Source of the DNA: an uncultured Sutterella sp.
Lineage (GTDB): Bacteria > Pseudomonadota > Gammaproteobacteria > Burkholderiales > Burkholderiaceae_F
Assembly (NCBI GenBank): GCA_905206365.1
Contig: CAJLHF010000064.1
Location: 1-8,718 of the forward strand
Length of the DNA: 8,718 bases
Direction of reading: 5' to 3'
Shown: in pieces, positions 1 through 6,735 of the stretch
How positions within the stretch are numbered: the stretch's first letter is position 1
How the letters are laid out: every line of letters begins with the position of its first letter
Made by a program: the position numbers and the translations under genes
The notes under the pieces: generated by a model
Databases searched by the model: none
Told to the model about the DNA's origin: nothing
What the model saw: the letters and a program-made list of their open reading frames with translations, nothing else

Positions 1-1
1 G

Positions 2-43
2 GTGCCTTATATCCCCGCCGTGAACGGCGGGGCTTTACGGCAC
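2..43. repeat. Nested GC-rich hairpin, possible right end of an IS200/IS605-type element
   Basis: Two 8-base arms, CCCCGCCG (13-20) and CGGCGGGG (25-32), pair perfectly around the loop TGAA. Outside them GTGCC (2-6) pairs with GGCAC (39-43), making an interrupted second stem. No T-run follows on either strand, so it is a poor rho-independent terminator. GC-rich subterminal hairpins of this form are typical of the ends of IS200/IS605 elements, where the right-end copy also lies in the guide (omega) RNA of tnpB. The tnpB itself would lie left of the window and is not visible, so assignment to a mobile element is an inference. Confidence 0.4.
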
Positions 44-165
44 GTCGGGTAAGCGATGTCTACTGATTTCGATTGGAGCGCGATGTCCTGCTGAAGTACG
101 CCGAGATCGTCCGGAGTCGATCCCAACGTGAGTCTTGAAAATTTGAGGGTTGCAAGGAAGAGTGC

Positions 166-384
166 TCAGCGTTGCTTTTCACGTCGTTCGACGCTCAGCC
201 GCAGAAGGTCGAACCCGAGCCCGATCGCAAGGAACGCCCCCGTATAGAGAAGCGCATCCGCGACGGGGATCCCCGTCGCAACGAAGGCGAGAAAGCCGAG
301 CGCACCGATGCCGGCGTTTTCGACGAGGCGGGTCTTCGAAAGAGGCAGTTCGGCAAACGGACGGGAAAGAAACGGATGGGTCAT
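166..384 (-). CDS. Small two-helix membrane protein, function unknown
   Basis: This 72-residue protein begins MTHPFLSRPF. I chose the ATG at 384-382 because a clear ribosome-binding site, GGAGA, lies 5 bases upstream; a longer frame reaching to 510 has no such site. After a polar N-terminus of about 22 residues come two closely spaced hydrophobic stretches, roughly residues 24-40 and 43-62, separated by a Gly-Ile-Pro turn. A basic tail (ERREKQR) follows, consistent with an inner-membrane hairpin whose C-terminus is in the cytoplasm. I do not recognise the family. The gene diverges from the S24 peptidase gene and has a good promoter about 120 bases upstream. No terminator hairpin is evident after its TGA. 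Confidence 0.7.
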   Translation of the reverse strand: MTHPFLSRPFAELPLSKTRLVENAGIGALGFLAFVATGIPVADALLYTGAFLAIGLGFDLLRLSVERREKQR

Positions 385-508
385 GGCAGTCTCCGTTGGG
401 CGCTGAGGTCGATCGACTCGGAAGCTTCGGCGGTGCGGTCTCGGTGCGGGAAGTGTCGTTTCGCACCAAGGCCGATACCGAATTCCTCCGAAATCTCGAT
501 TTGGTGCC

Positions 509-538
509 ACGATATCAAAGAGGAAGCGGGCCTGTCAA
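509..538 (-). promoter_or_regulatory. Sigma-70-type promoter of the small membrane protein gene
   Basis: On the minus strand there is a perfect TTGACA -35 box (538-533), an 18-base spacer and the -10 box TATCGT (514-509; 4 of 6 matches to TATAAT). Transcription would start near 502, giving a leader of roughly 118 bases before the ATG at 384. Confidence 0.5.
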
Positions 539-662
539 TACGGGTAAGGCCGAAAAAGGACCGACGGAGGGTTTTTCCTCGGGTGCGAGGTTGTGTCCAA
601 GGTCGCGTTCGCGGACGCATGGCGGAGAGGTACTTTCGAGCAGCGAAAATACCTGCGGGCAC

Positions 663-690
663 TCGACTCGGATGTCGGATCGTGGCACAA
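663..690 (+). promoter_or_regulatory. Weak candidate promoter of the S24 peptidase gene
   Basis: TCGACT (663-668) and CACAAT (685-690) each match the sigma-70 consensus at four of six positions and are 16 bases apart. Transcription would begin near 697. The match is modest. A small dyad just upstream, TTTCG-AGCAG-CGAAA (634-648), could be a second regulatory site. I could not find a classical LexA box of the CTG-N10-CAG type. Apart from this, the membrane gene's promoter and the dyad at 703-721, I see nothing else in the 385-749 intergenic stretch. Confidence 0.25.
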
Positions 691-702
691 TATACGGGCG
701 TT

Positions 703-721
703 CGTCGGCCGCTTGCCGACG
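703..721. promoter_or_regulatory. Perfect 7-bp dyad between promoter and start codon of the S24 gene
   Basis: CGTCGGC (703-709) and GCCGACG (715-721) form a perfect inverted repeat with a 5-base spacer, just after the candidate transcription start and 28 bases before the chosen ATG at 750. It could be an operator, for example for autoregulation by the encoded DNA-binding peptidase, or a leader hairpin that affects translation. The symmetry is visible; the role is inferred. Confidence 0.4.
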
Positions 722-749
722 GTTCCATACCCAAATGACGAGAATTTCG

Positions 750-1571
750 ATGGCCGTTCGAAAAACAACCGCGACGAAAAAAGAGACGAAAGCCGCACGG
801 GCGACGTCGGAAGTGTCGACCGAAAAGCCGACGACAACGCAGTCCGAAGTGCAATCCATTGCGCCTGCAACAGACGCCCCCGTCAAGTCCAATCGCGCCC
901 GGAAAATGCGCGGCGAACCCCGCGGCTCTCACGGCGGAGCGCGTCCCGGAGCGGGTCGCCCGCCCATCGACGGAAAACGTTTTGCCGCCACGTACCGTAT
1001 TCGCATCTCCGCAGAGCTCCATGCCCGCTGCATTGCCGAAGGCAGTACGGCGATGCGTGCGCTTCTGACGAACTATTTCGCTCTCAAGGATTCCGTCCCC
1101 GACGCGGATCCCCGGGCGGCGTTCGCCAAGTACGCCGAAGAGAAGACGCACGAAATCCCGACGGACTTGCCCGCCGCGAACCTCCGGCTCCCGAAGCTCG
1201 ATCTGCGTGCCGCCTGCGGCTTTCCGAATCCGAGTACGGATGCGGAGGTCGAAGCTTTCAGCCCGGTCGACTATCTCGCGCGCCGTCCCGACGCGACCTT
1301 CGTCGTCGAAGCGAGCGGCGACTCCATGATCGACGCGGGGATCCACGACGGTGACATGGTGTTTGTGGACCGTACGGCGGAACCGCGTCCCGGGAAGATC
1401 GTCCTCGCGCACGTCGACGGCAACTTCACGATCAAAGAGTTCGCGCTTGAAAAGGGGCGTCCGAAGCTCCTCGCCCGCAACGAAGCGGCGGGGTACGCGG
1501 ATATCGAACCGGCGGACCTCGAGAGCTTCCGCGTCGAAGGCGTGGTTGTGGGGCTCGCACGACGGTTCTGA
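750..1571 (+). CDS. UmuD/LexA-like S24 autopeptidase with N-terminal DNA-binding module
   Basis: This 273-residue protein resembles self-cleaving SOS regulators. Residues 150-273 form a UmuD-type S24 peptidase: the cleavage pair Cys156-Gly157 in AACGFPNPS, nucleophile Ser192 in ASGDSMIDAG and general-base Lys229 in NFTIKEF. The spacings (36 and 37 residues) equal those of E. coli UmuD (C24-G25, S60, K97). UmuD itself is only about 139 residues. Here residues 1-60 are a Lys/Thr/Ala-rich tail, 61-72 a GGARPGAGRPP box recalling an AT-hook, and 80-110 fit a ribbon-helix-helix (strand TYRIRIS, then two helices). RecA-stimulated self-cleavage would separate DNA-binding and peptidase parts, as in LexA; that is inferred. 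I chose ATG 750 because a weak GAGA lies 6 bases upstream; ATG 735 has nothing comparable. A terminator follows directly and no umuC is present, so it appears monocistronic. Confidence 0.85.
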   Translation: MAVRKTTATKKETKAARATSEVSTEKPTTTQSEVQSIAPATDAPVKSNRARKMRGEPRGSHGGARPGAGRPPIDGKRFAATYRIRISAELHARCIAEGSTAMRALLTNYFALKDSVPDADPRAAFAKYAEEKTHEIPTDLPAANLRLPKLDLRAACGFPNPSTDAEVEAFSPVDYLARRPDATFVVEASGDSMIDAGIHDGDMVFVDRTAEPRPGKIVLAHVDGNFTIKEFALEKGRPKLLARNEAAGYADIEPADLESFRVEGVVVGLARRF

Positions 1572-1600
1572 GGATTCAGATGAGCCTTTCAAGCCCTTCG

Positions 1601-1645
1601 AAAAGGCGGGCGGTGCGGGGCATTTCTCGCACCGCCCGCCTTTTT
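1601..1645 (+). terminator. Rho-independent terminator of the S24 peptidase gene
   Basis: A perfect 17-bp stem (1601-1617 with 1628-1644) encloses a 10-base loop. The right arm ends in a run of five T (1641-1645), and the left arm begins with AAAA, so it could also work on the minus strand. It lies 30 bases after the TGA of the S24 gene. Confidence 0.9.
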
Positions 1646-1680
1646 CCATGACCTGAAAGGTTGCCGAAACCAAAGCAAAC

Positions 1681-1714
1681 GAAACCCCCGCTCGACGGAT
1701 CGAGCGGGGGTTTC
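1681..1714 (-). terminator. Rho-independent terminator facing the autotransporter gene
   Basis: A perfect 14-bp stem (1681-1694 with 1701-1714) closes a 6-base loop, ACGGAT. On the minus strand it ends in GTTTCGTTTG, a modest U-rich tail about 110 bases after the autotransporter stop codon. On the plus strand it is followed by ATTTTG, so it is probably bidirectional and insulates the two convergent genes. Confidence 0.8.
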
Positions 1715-1750
1715 ATTTTGTGCTCCGACAATCGGCTTTTCCGGGAGAAG

Positions 1751-1793
1751 ACCGAACGCCGTTCGAAGTAAGCATCTCCGAACGACGTCCGGT
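1751..1793 (-). other. Hairpin in the 3' untranslated region of the autotransporter transcript
   Basis: The arms 1751-1765 and 1779-1793 pair over 15 positions. Two positions are mismatched in plus-strand RNA but become G:U pairs in minus-strand RNA, which suggests the structure matters in the autotransporter message. The loop is 13 bases and a CTTCTC stretch follows, so it may be a first, weaker terminator or a stabilising 3' hairpin. Confidence 0.45.
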
Positions 1794-1824
1794 TCTTTCG
1801 GTTGCCGGTTCAGCCGAAGGGGGA

Positions 1825-4800
1825 TCAGAACGCGAAGCGGACGTTGCCGATCACGCCGTGCGTGTCCGTATCGGTGCCGAAGGAGCCCGTGTACGAAACG
1901 CCGACCGTGACGTTCTTCGCGACCTGGCCGTTCACGCCGAGACCGAGGTTGAACTGGTCCTTGAGTTCCTGACCCTGGATCTGCGCGACGTTGCCGCCCG
2001 CACCGAGCTGCAACTGCGTGATCGATTCGGTGTCGCCGAAGTAGTGCGTCCAACCCGCATCGGCCTTAAGCGCGACGGGCATCGTGCCCATCGTGAAGGG
2101 AAGCGTGAAGCGAGCACCCAAGGTGGTCATCTGGATGTCGTCCTTCTGGTCCTTGACGCTCATCGCGGTCGAGCCGAGGTTTTCGCTGAAGCCGTCCGTT
2201 TCGACGCGCGCCCAGGCAAAGCCCAAGTATGGATCGATCGAGAGGCCGCCCACGTTGAACTTGTAGGCCGCTTCGGCGTACGCCTGAAGAACGGTCGCGT
2301 CTTCGGAGTGCGCGTTCTGCGTTTCACCCATCAGGTGCTGCGAGTCGCGATCTTCGGTCGTGTAGTTGACGCCGTAGGTGAGCGAAACCGCACCGATGTC
2401 GGTCAAGCCGTAGATGCCGTAGTGGATGTCGTCGCCGTCGATCTTGCCGAGGTCGCCCTTGTAGTCGGTCGAGCCGTAGCCGAAGAAGGCACCGAGCTTG
2501 GTGGTTTCGTGAGCCACGACTTCGCCGCCCAGGAAGCCCGCACGGAAGTCGACGTCAAGGCTGCGTTCGGAACCGTCCGCATTGCCCCAGAAGCCGATGC
2601 CGGTGGCCCAAATGCGACCGCGACCGTTTTCAAGTTCCGCAGCACGGCCTTCGCCGAAGCCGCGAGCCTGATCGATCACGGCGCGCGTCACCATGGTCGA
2701 GTTGACGACCAAGGCGTTGCGGGCAGCCGAGTACATGTCATCCGAGAGGGAGGCATAGGTGTTCGAAACTTCGTCACCCGTCATCGAGAGAATTTCACCC
2801 GCGAAGGCGTTGGTCTGGGTTTCGAGAGCCTGAGCGATCGCACGTTCGTTGGCCGTACGGGCGAACGTACCGTAGGTGACGCCTTCCTTGCGAACGAGGT
2901 TGGTGGAGAGGGTCTTGCCGTCGGCGGAGACTTCCATCTTGTCGGACACCGTGAAGAAGGCGGAGTCCTGCTTTTCGACGGAGGTCGCAACACCGGCGAG
3001 AGAGCCCGCCTTCGTCGTGAACGTACCGTCCACGGCGTCGCCGTTCGTGTAGGCCTTGGCGAGCTGTTCGGGAGCCGCACCTTCGACGCCCACCACGATC
3101 TTGGCGGTCGGATCGAACGTCACCTGGTCGACCGTCACGTTGCCCGCAGCGCTCACGTAGAGGGCGGAGTTGGCACCCACGTTGATCGTAAGGCCCGTGT
3201 CGGCCGCCGTCGTGCTCGTATGGACGCCCGTCAGCGTGAAGTTGTCGGCGTAACCCGAGATGACGCCGAACGTGCCGCCTTCGACCGTAACGGTCTTGTC
3301 CTTACCGATCGATTCGCCGAAGGCGAGGAGCTTGCCGCCCGTCACCGTCGTCGTACCTTCGTAGGTATTCGTGCCCGTCAAAACGAGCGTGCCTTCGCCT
3401 TCCTTCACGAGGGAGCCGTCATATTCGCGATCGTCGATGGCCTGAAGGCGCTTCTGGAAGTAGGCGTCGCGCCAGGCGATGGCGTCGGCTTCGACGATCT
3501 TTTCGCCCGCTTCGTCGATGCCGACGATGTCGTCATCCGTGTTGAGGAGGATGTCACCGATCAGCTTCTTTTGTTCAGGCGTGAACTCGTCACCGAGCTC
3601 CCGAGGCTGGCCTTCTTCGTACCACTTTTCAGCGGCGGCCTTCCAGGCCTTGTCTTCGGCTTCGCGCTGGTTGAGGGCGACTTCGGAGATGTCGTTCGAC
3701 CAAACGTCGATGCTGTCCGCATCGCGCATGTTATAGGTGAACGTGCCGAGGAGCTGGCCCGGACCGTACATACCCTTCTTCAGGTCGGGAAGACCCCAGC
3801 CCATGCGGTCGGAGACTTCGCCGTCCTTCGGCGTCGTGCCGTTGGTATTGGTCCAACCGGTCATGATCGAACCGTCGGGATTGTAGTGGGTCGACGTCGT
3901 GAGCATCACGTCGCGAACCTGCAGGGCGTCCATCTGATCGTAGCGATCCATAAGAACGGCCATAACACCGGCGACGTGCGGGGCAGCCATCGACGTGCCG
4001 CTGTAGGTGTTGCTGTAGCCCGGCGTGCCGTCACCGTTCACGATACTCGAAGAGATGTTCGTGCCCGGAGCGACGACGGTCCACCACTTGGCGTTGCCCG
4101 CTTCGTTGACGGTGCCCCAGAGCTTGTACTTGTCGTCGCCGTCCTTCGTGAGGCCGCTCACGGCAATCCAGTTCTGTTCGGCTTCGGGATTGAAGTACGG
4201 GTAGAGCGGACGATAGAAGGGATTGGCAAAGTCACGATTGCCGGTCGTGAAGATCTGAACGACCTTCTCATCCTTCACGGCTTCGTACGCGGCGTCTACG
4301 AAGGACTTGCCGTCCCAGCGCGAGTCTTCGTTGACGCGGTTTTCCGCGTCCTTCATGAAGAGGAAGTACTCATACTCGGTTTGCGAGACCGTGTCGGTCG
4401 GGAAGTGCACGCCCGTGTTGCCGCCGTCGGGGCCGTAGCTGCCGTTGTTGACGACGCGGGTATTGGTGCCGAAGCTGTTGTTGATAAAGCCGCCGCGGGT
4501 CGTACCGTCACTGAACTTGTTCGCGTCGGAGAGGTCCTTCGCGATGGCGTTCCAGCCCTGATAGAAGAACTGGGGATCTTGGAACGGACCGTAGTTCGTG
4601 TCGTCCGTGCCGCCCGTGTTGCCGACGTAGATATCGGCACCCCATGCAACGCCGTGGAAGACGTTACCGTCGCGGTTGCCGCCCACGGTACCCGTCACGT
4701 GCGTGCCGTGCGAGTCGTTCATCCCCATCTGCCATTCGCCGCTCACCGGAACTTCGCTGTCAGGCGTGTAGACGCCGTCATCCGTGGTGTGTTGCGGATA

Positions 4801-5210
4801 GCGGTTGCCCGAGGAGCCGTAGGATTGGTTCGGAACATCAACGGCATGGAAGCGGCTGCCGTCGAGATCGGGGTGCTTGTAGAGCAGGGCACCGGAGTCC
4901 ATGACGCCCACCGCAATGCCGGAACCGTTGTAACCGAGCGCGTAAGCGGACGAGGCGTTCAGAGCCTTGAGGCCCCAGTCGTCGAGGTATTCGGCGGTTT
5001 CCCAAGAGGCCGTCGCCTTCGCGACGTCTTCATGAGTCTGAGCTACGAAACCGGGGTCAACGTAGGCAGCCTGCGCTACCCCCCCCCTAGCACAGCGGCG
5101 ACCGTGGCCGCAATAAGGGTTTTCCTGCGGTCCTTCGTGGTGTGATGTTCGTCGGTGACGACGTACTGCTGACGCGCGATGCTCCAGCGAGTCTTGAATA
5201 CACGATTCAT
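1825..5210 (-). CDS. Subtilisin-like serine protease autotransporter, frame-disrupted (phase-OFF) at a G9 tract
   Basis: The gene encodes a type Va secreted protease of about 1128 residues if the frame is restored. The start ATG (5210-5208) has AGAGGA 7 bases upstream. Residues 1-21 (MNRVFKTRW...YVVTDE) are an ESPR; about 30-47 are the signal-peptide core, with likely cleavage after AQA47. The S8 protease domain follows: Asp105 (VMDSG), His168 (SHGTHVTGT), a probable oxyanion Asn near 245 (INNSFG), Ser407 (GTSMAAPHVAG). About 505-600 is charged and helical, 600-630 a PATR repeat (EGTLVLTGTNTYEG), and from about 865 a beta-barrel ending in the C-terminal aromatic FAF. The barrel would carry the protease across the outer membrane. 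Nine G after codon 40 cause translation to stop at TAG after 43 residues; 7 or 10 G restore the frame. The rest (to 1825) is intact, which argues for a switch rather than decay. Without it, only GTG 4911 could start, giving no signal peptide. Confidence 0.92.
5079..5087 (-). repeat. G9 homopolymer tract, putative phase-variation switch
   Basis: Nine consecutive C on the plus strand are nine G in the autotransporter coding strand, within the signal-peptide codons. Frame by tract length: G9 reads Leu-Gly-Gly-Gly then TAG; G8 reaches a TGA eight codons after the CTA; G7, G10 and G13 continue into VAQAAYVDPG and the protease. Tracts of this length are known to slip during replication in contingency genes of other bacteria. 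A base-count error in sequencing or assembly is the main alternative. Confidence 0.75.
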
Positions 5211-5217
5211 TTTGCTT

Positions 5218-5223
5218 TCCTCT
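5218..5223 (-). promoter_or_regulatory. Ribosome-binding site deciding the autotransporter start
   Basis: AGAGGA on the minus strand lies 7 bases before the ATG at 5210. This strong site shows that translation initiates at the ESPR, upstream of the G9 tract, and not at the in-frame GTG at 4911, which opens the largest uninterrupted frame. Confidence 0.75.
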
Positions 5224-5255
5224 GAGGTGATTGCAAACGTGTGTTCAACCCCGCA

Positions 5256-5269
5256 CGCCCGGTCGGGCG
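5256..5269 (-). other. Compact GC hairpin in the autotransporter leader
   Basis: CGCCCG (5256-5261) and CGGGCG (5264-5269) are perfect inverted arms separated by two bases. In RNA this would fold as about 5 bp with a four-base loop, 46 bases upstream of the start codon. No U-run follows. The function is unknown. Confidence 0.35.
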
Positions 5270-5374
5270 CGTGGTCCGGGTCGAAACACCGAACTACGGT
5301 AGCGACTCCCGAGCCGTCTGACGGAGAGGGAAAACCCCAGAAAACGCCACTGGAAACAATTCAAAACATCCTGT

Positions 5375-5415
5375 GTGCCTAGGCACTAATACTGTGTTTT
5401 CGAAGGAGAATTCAA
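5375..5415 (-). promoter_or_regulatory. Candidate autotransporter promoter with palindromic operator at +1
   Basis: On the minus strand, TTGAAT (5415-5410), an 18-base spacer and TATTAG (5391-5386) make a plausible sigma-70 promoter. Directly at the -10 edge is a perfect 12-bp palindrome, GTGCCTAGGCAC (5375-5386), covering the expected transcription start near 5379. A protein bound there would block initiation. The leader would be about 169 bases. Confidence 0.4.
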
Positions 5416-5423
5416 GCTTAAAT

Positions 5424-5462
5424 GTCTAGGGTAAACACCTTAGACTAAGGGATATTCCTAGG
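5424..5462. promoter_or_regulatory. Cluster of CTAG-type sites upstream of the autotransporter promoter
   Basis: Within 39 bases there are GTCTAGGG (5424-5431), the perfect dyad CCTTAG-A-CTAAGG (5438-5450) and TCCTAGG (5456-5462). Their centres are about 16 bases apart. With the CTAG palindrome at 5375-5386 they suggest several operator copies for one regulator between the two divergent genes. CTAG is generally a rare tetranucleotide in proteobacteria, which makes three copies in 83 bases notable. No known regulator can be named. Confidence 0.3.
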
Positions 5463-5581
5463 TCTTCGGCCTTTTGAGAAGACTTATTTGTCTGTTCGGT
5501 TTTTACGAACGACTGGCGTTGAACAGATCGCCTGCCGGTACTCTCGATCTGGGATCGAAAGCTCGTATCCGGCTGTTTGCG

Positions 5582-5608
5582 TTGAACCGTCCTTCTCGCC
5601 TCTACAAT
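5582..5608 (+). promoter_or_regulatory. Candidate promoter for the 343-residue protein
   Basis: TTGAAC (5582-5587) and TACAAT (5603-5608) each match the consensus at five of six positions or nearly so, but the spacer is only 15 bases, shorter than the usual 16-18. Transcription would start near 5615, leaving a leader of about 90 bases before the ATG at 5704. Confidence 0.35.
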
Positions 5609-5703
5609 GGATGGAAACACCGCAAACGGAGCACCGAGAAGGGAGAAAACGCTTTTTTTCCTCCGATGCTCGCAGCGAAAGAACGAAAGGAGCACATTCG
5701 ATC

Positions 5704-6735
5704 ATGCCGCCGAAGGATCCCACCGCCAAGGAACGCAAAGCCCGATTCCTCGCCGAACAGGAGCGCCTCGGCCGTCGTCGCACCGACCTGTGGTTGACGC
5801 CCGAAGAGCGCACCGCGCTCCAGGAGGCGTTGGCACGCATCCGTGCGGGGGCACCCGAGGCCGTCGAAGCCCAAGCCCGGGCCCAAGCAGTAGCCGATCC
5901 CGCAGTCGAGCCTGCCGTTGCTCCCGCTTCTACCCCGATCGCACCCCTTCAGACCGCCTACGATCCGATCGTCGACCTGGAGCAGAGTCGCCCCGGGGCC
6001 GTGAGGCGACAGCTCTTTCCCCTTCTTTTGATCTTCGAAGACCCCGCGGACGAAAACGTCCGGTGTCTCGCGCTCGAAAATTTCGGTTCCGTCCCCGTGG
6101 CGGTCGGGCTCTTGAATGCCTACGCGGCTTGGACGACGAGTACGGAGCTTCTCCTTTATTCGCGCACGAAGGCGATCCGTGTGGAGCTTCGCCGTTGGGA
6201 CGTGACGAAAGACCTGACGACGCTCGCCTCTCTTGCGGTCGCGGCGGGGATGCCCGCGGAAGTCGACTTCTGCGAAGAAGAGCGTGCGGCGCTTTGCGAC
6301 CCCGGGGCCGTTTTGCACGCTCCCTTCCGAGCGCGTGCGTTCATGATGTCGAAAAACGATGCGGGTTTGGCGGATGCGGCCCGTCGTGCGCTCACGATCC
6401 GCGTGTCGGAAGACTTCCGTACGTCGCTCTTCGTCCCCGAGGGCGTTCGCGGGACCGAAGCGGACCCCTCCGTTCACTGGGGATTCGAATGGTTCGGGGC
6501 GGCGCATCTCGACAAGAAGACGCTCCCCGCGTCGGCGCTCCTCTGGTCCCGGGTCTTTTACGGTGCGCTCGTCCGGGCGGGCGTGCGACTTGCAAGCCCC
6601 ATGCCGAGTCTCTTCGGAGCTCGTGCGGGATTCACGTCGAAAACGAAGATTCTGCGTCCCTTGAACTCCGCCGACCGCGTGGTGCTCGATCCCCTCGAGG
6701 GGATCGAGTACCGAAACGGGATGCTTATGATTTGA
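5704..6735 (+). CDS. Unrecognised 343-residue protein with RHH-like N-terminus
   Basis: I do not recognise this protein. The ATG at 5704 is preceded by AAGGAG (5687-5692), 11 bases away, slightly long but the best site; the frame is open further upstream to 5488 with implausible sequence. Residues 1-23 are strongly basic. Residues 24-48 (RRRTDLWLTPEERTALQEAL...) look like the strand and first helix of a ribbon-helix-helix or similar small DNA-binding motif. Residues 49-82 are an Ala/Pro/Val-rich linker. Residues 83-343 form a globular domain starting around RRQLFPLLLIFEDP, with no signal peptide, no clear membrane segment and no catalytic motif I can name, so a cytoplasmic protein is likely. 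It diverges from the autotransporter across a 493-base region and overlaps the end of the convergent minus-strand gene by 11 bases. A regulatory link to the protease is possible but unsupported. Confidence 0.75.
   Translation: MPPKDPTAKERKARFLAEQERLGRRRTDLWLTPEERTALQEALARIRAGAPEAVEAQARAQAVADPAVEPAVAPASTPIAPLQTAYDPIVDLEQSRPGAVRRQLFPLLLIFEDPADENVRCLALENFGSVPVAVGLLNAYAAWTTSTELLLYSRTKAIRVELRRWDVTKDLTTLASLAVAAGMPAEVDFCEEERAALCDPGAVLHAPFRARAFMMSKNDAGLADAARRALTIRVSEDFRTSLFVPEGVRGTEADPSVHWGFEWFGAAHLDKKTLPASALLWSRVFYGALVRAGVRLASPMPSLFGARAGFTSKTKILRPLNSADRVVLDPLEGIEYRNGMLMI

Noticed and set aside
150..749. Upstream extension of the S24 peptidase frame to position 150
   Set aside because: The extra 200 residues are Arg/Ser-rich and overlap the convincing minus-strand membrane gene and its promoter. 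The protein-like sequence begins only around 750.
593..1354. Plus-strand frame beginning near 593 with a protein-like first 50 residues
   Set aside because: It runs on out of frame through the S24 peptidase gene, becomes Arg-rich and has no ribosome-binding site at its GTG.
381..1673. A 430-codon minus-strand frame opposite the S24 peptidase
   Set aside because: It is an Arg/Phe-rich antisense shadow that crosses a strong terminator.
1720..5145. An 1141-codon open frame on the plus strand covering almost the whole autotransporter
   Set aside because: It is antisense to a gene with clear protease triad, passenger repeat and barrel. Its translation is a monotonous Val/Arg/Asp/Gly mixture, the usual by-product of GC-rich codon use.
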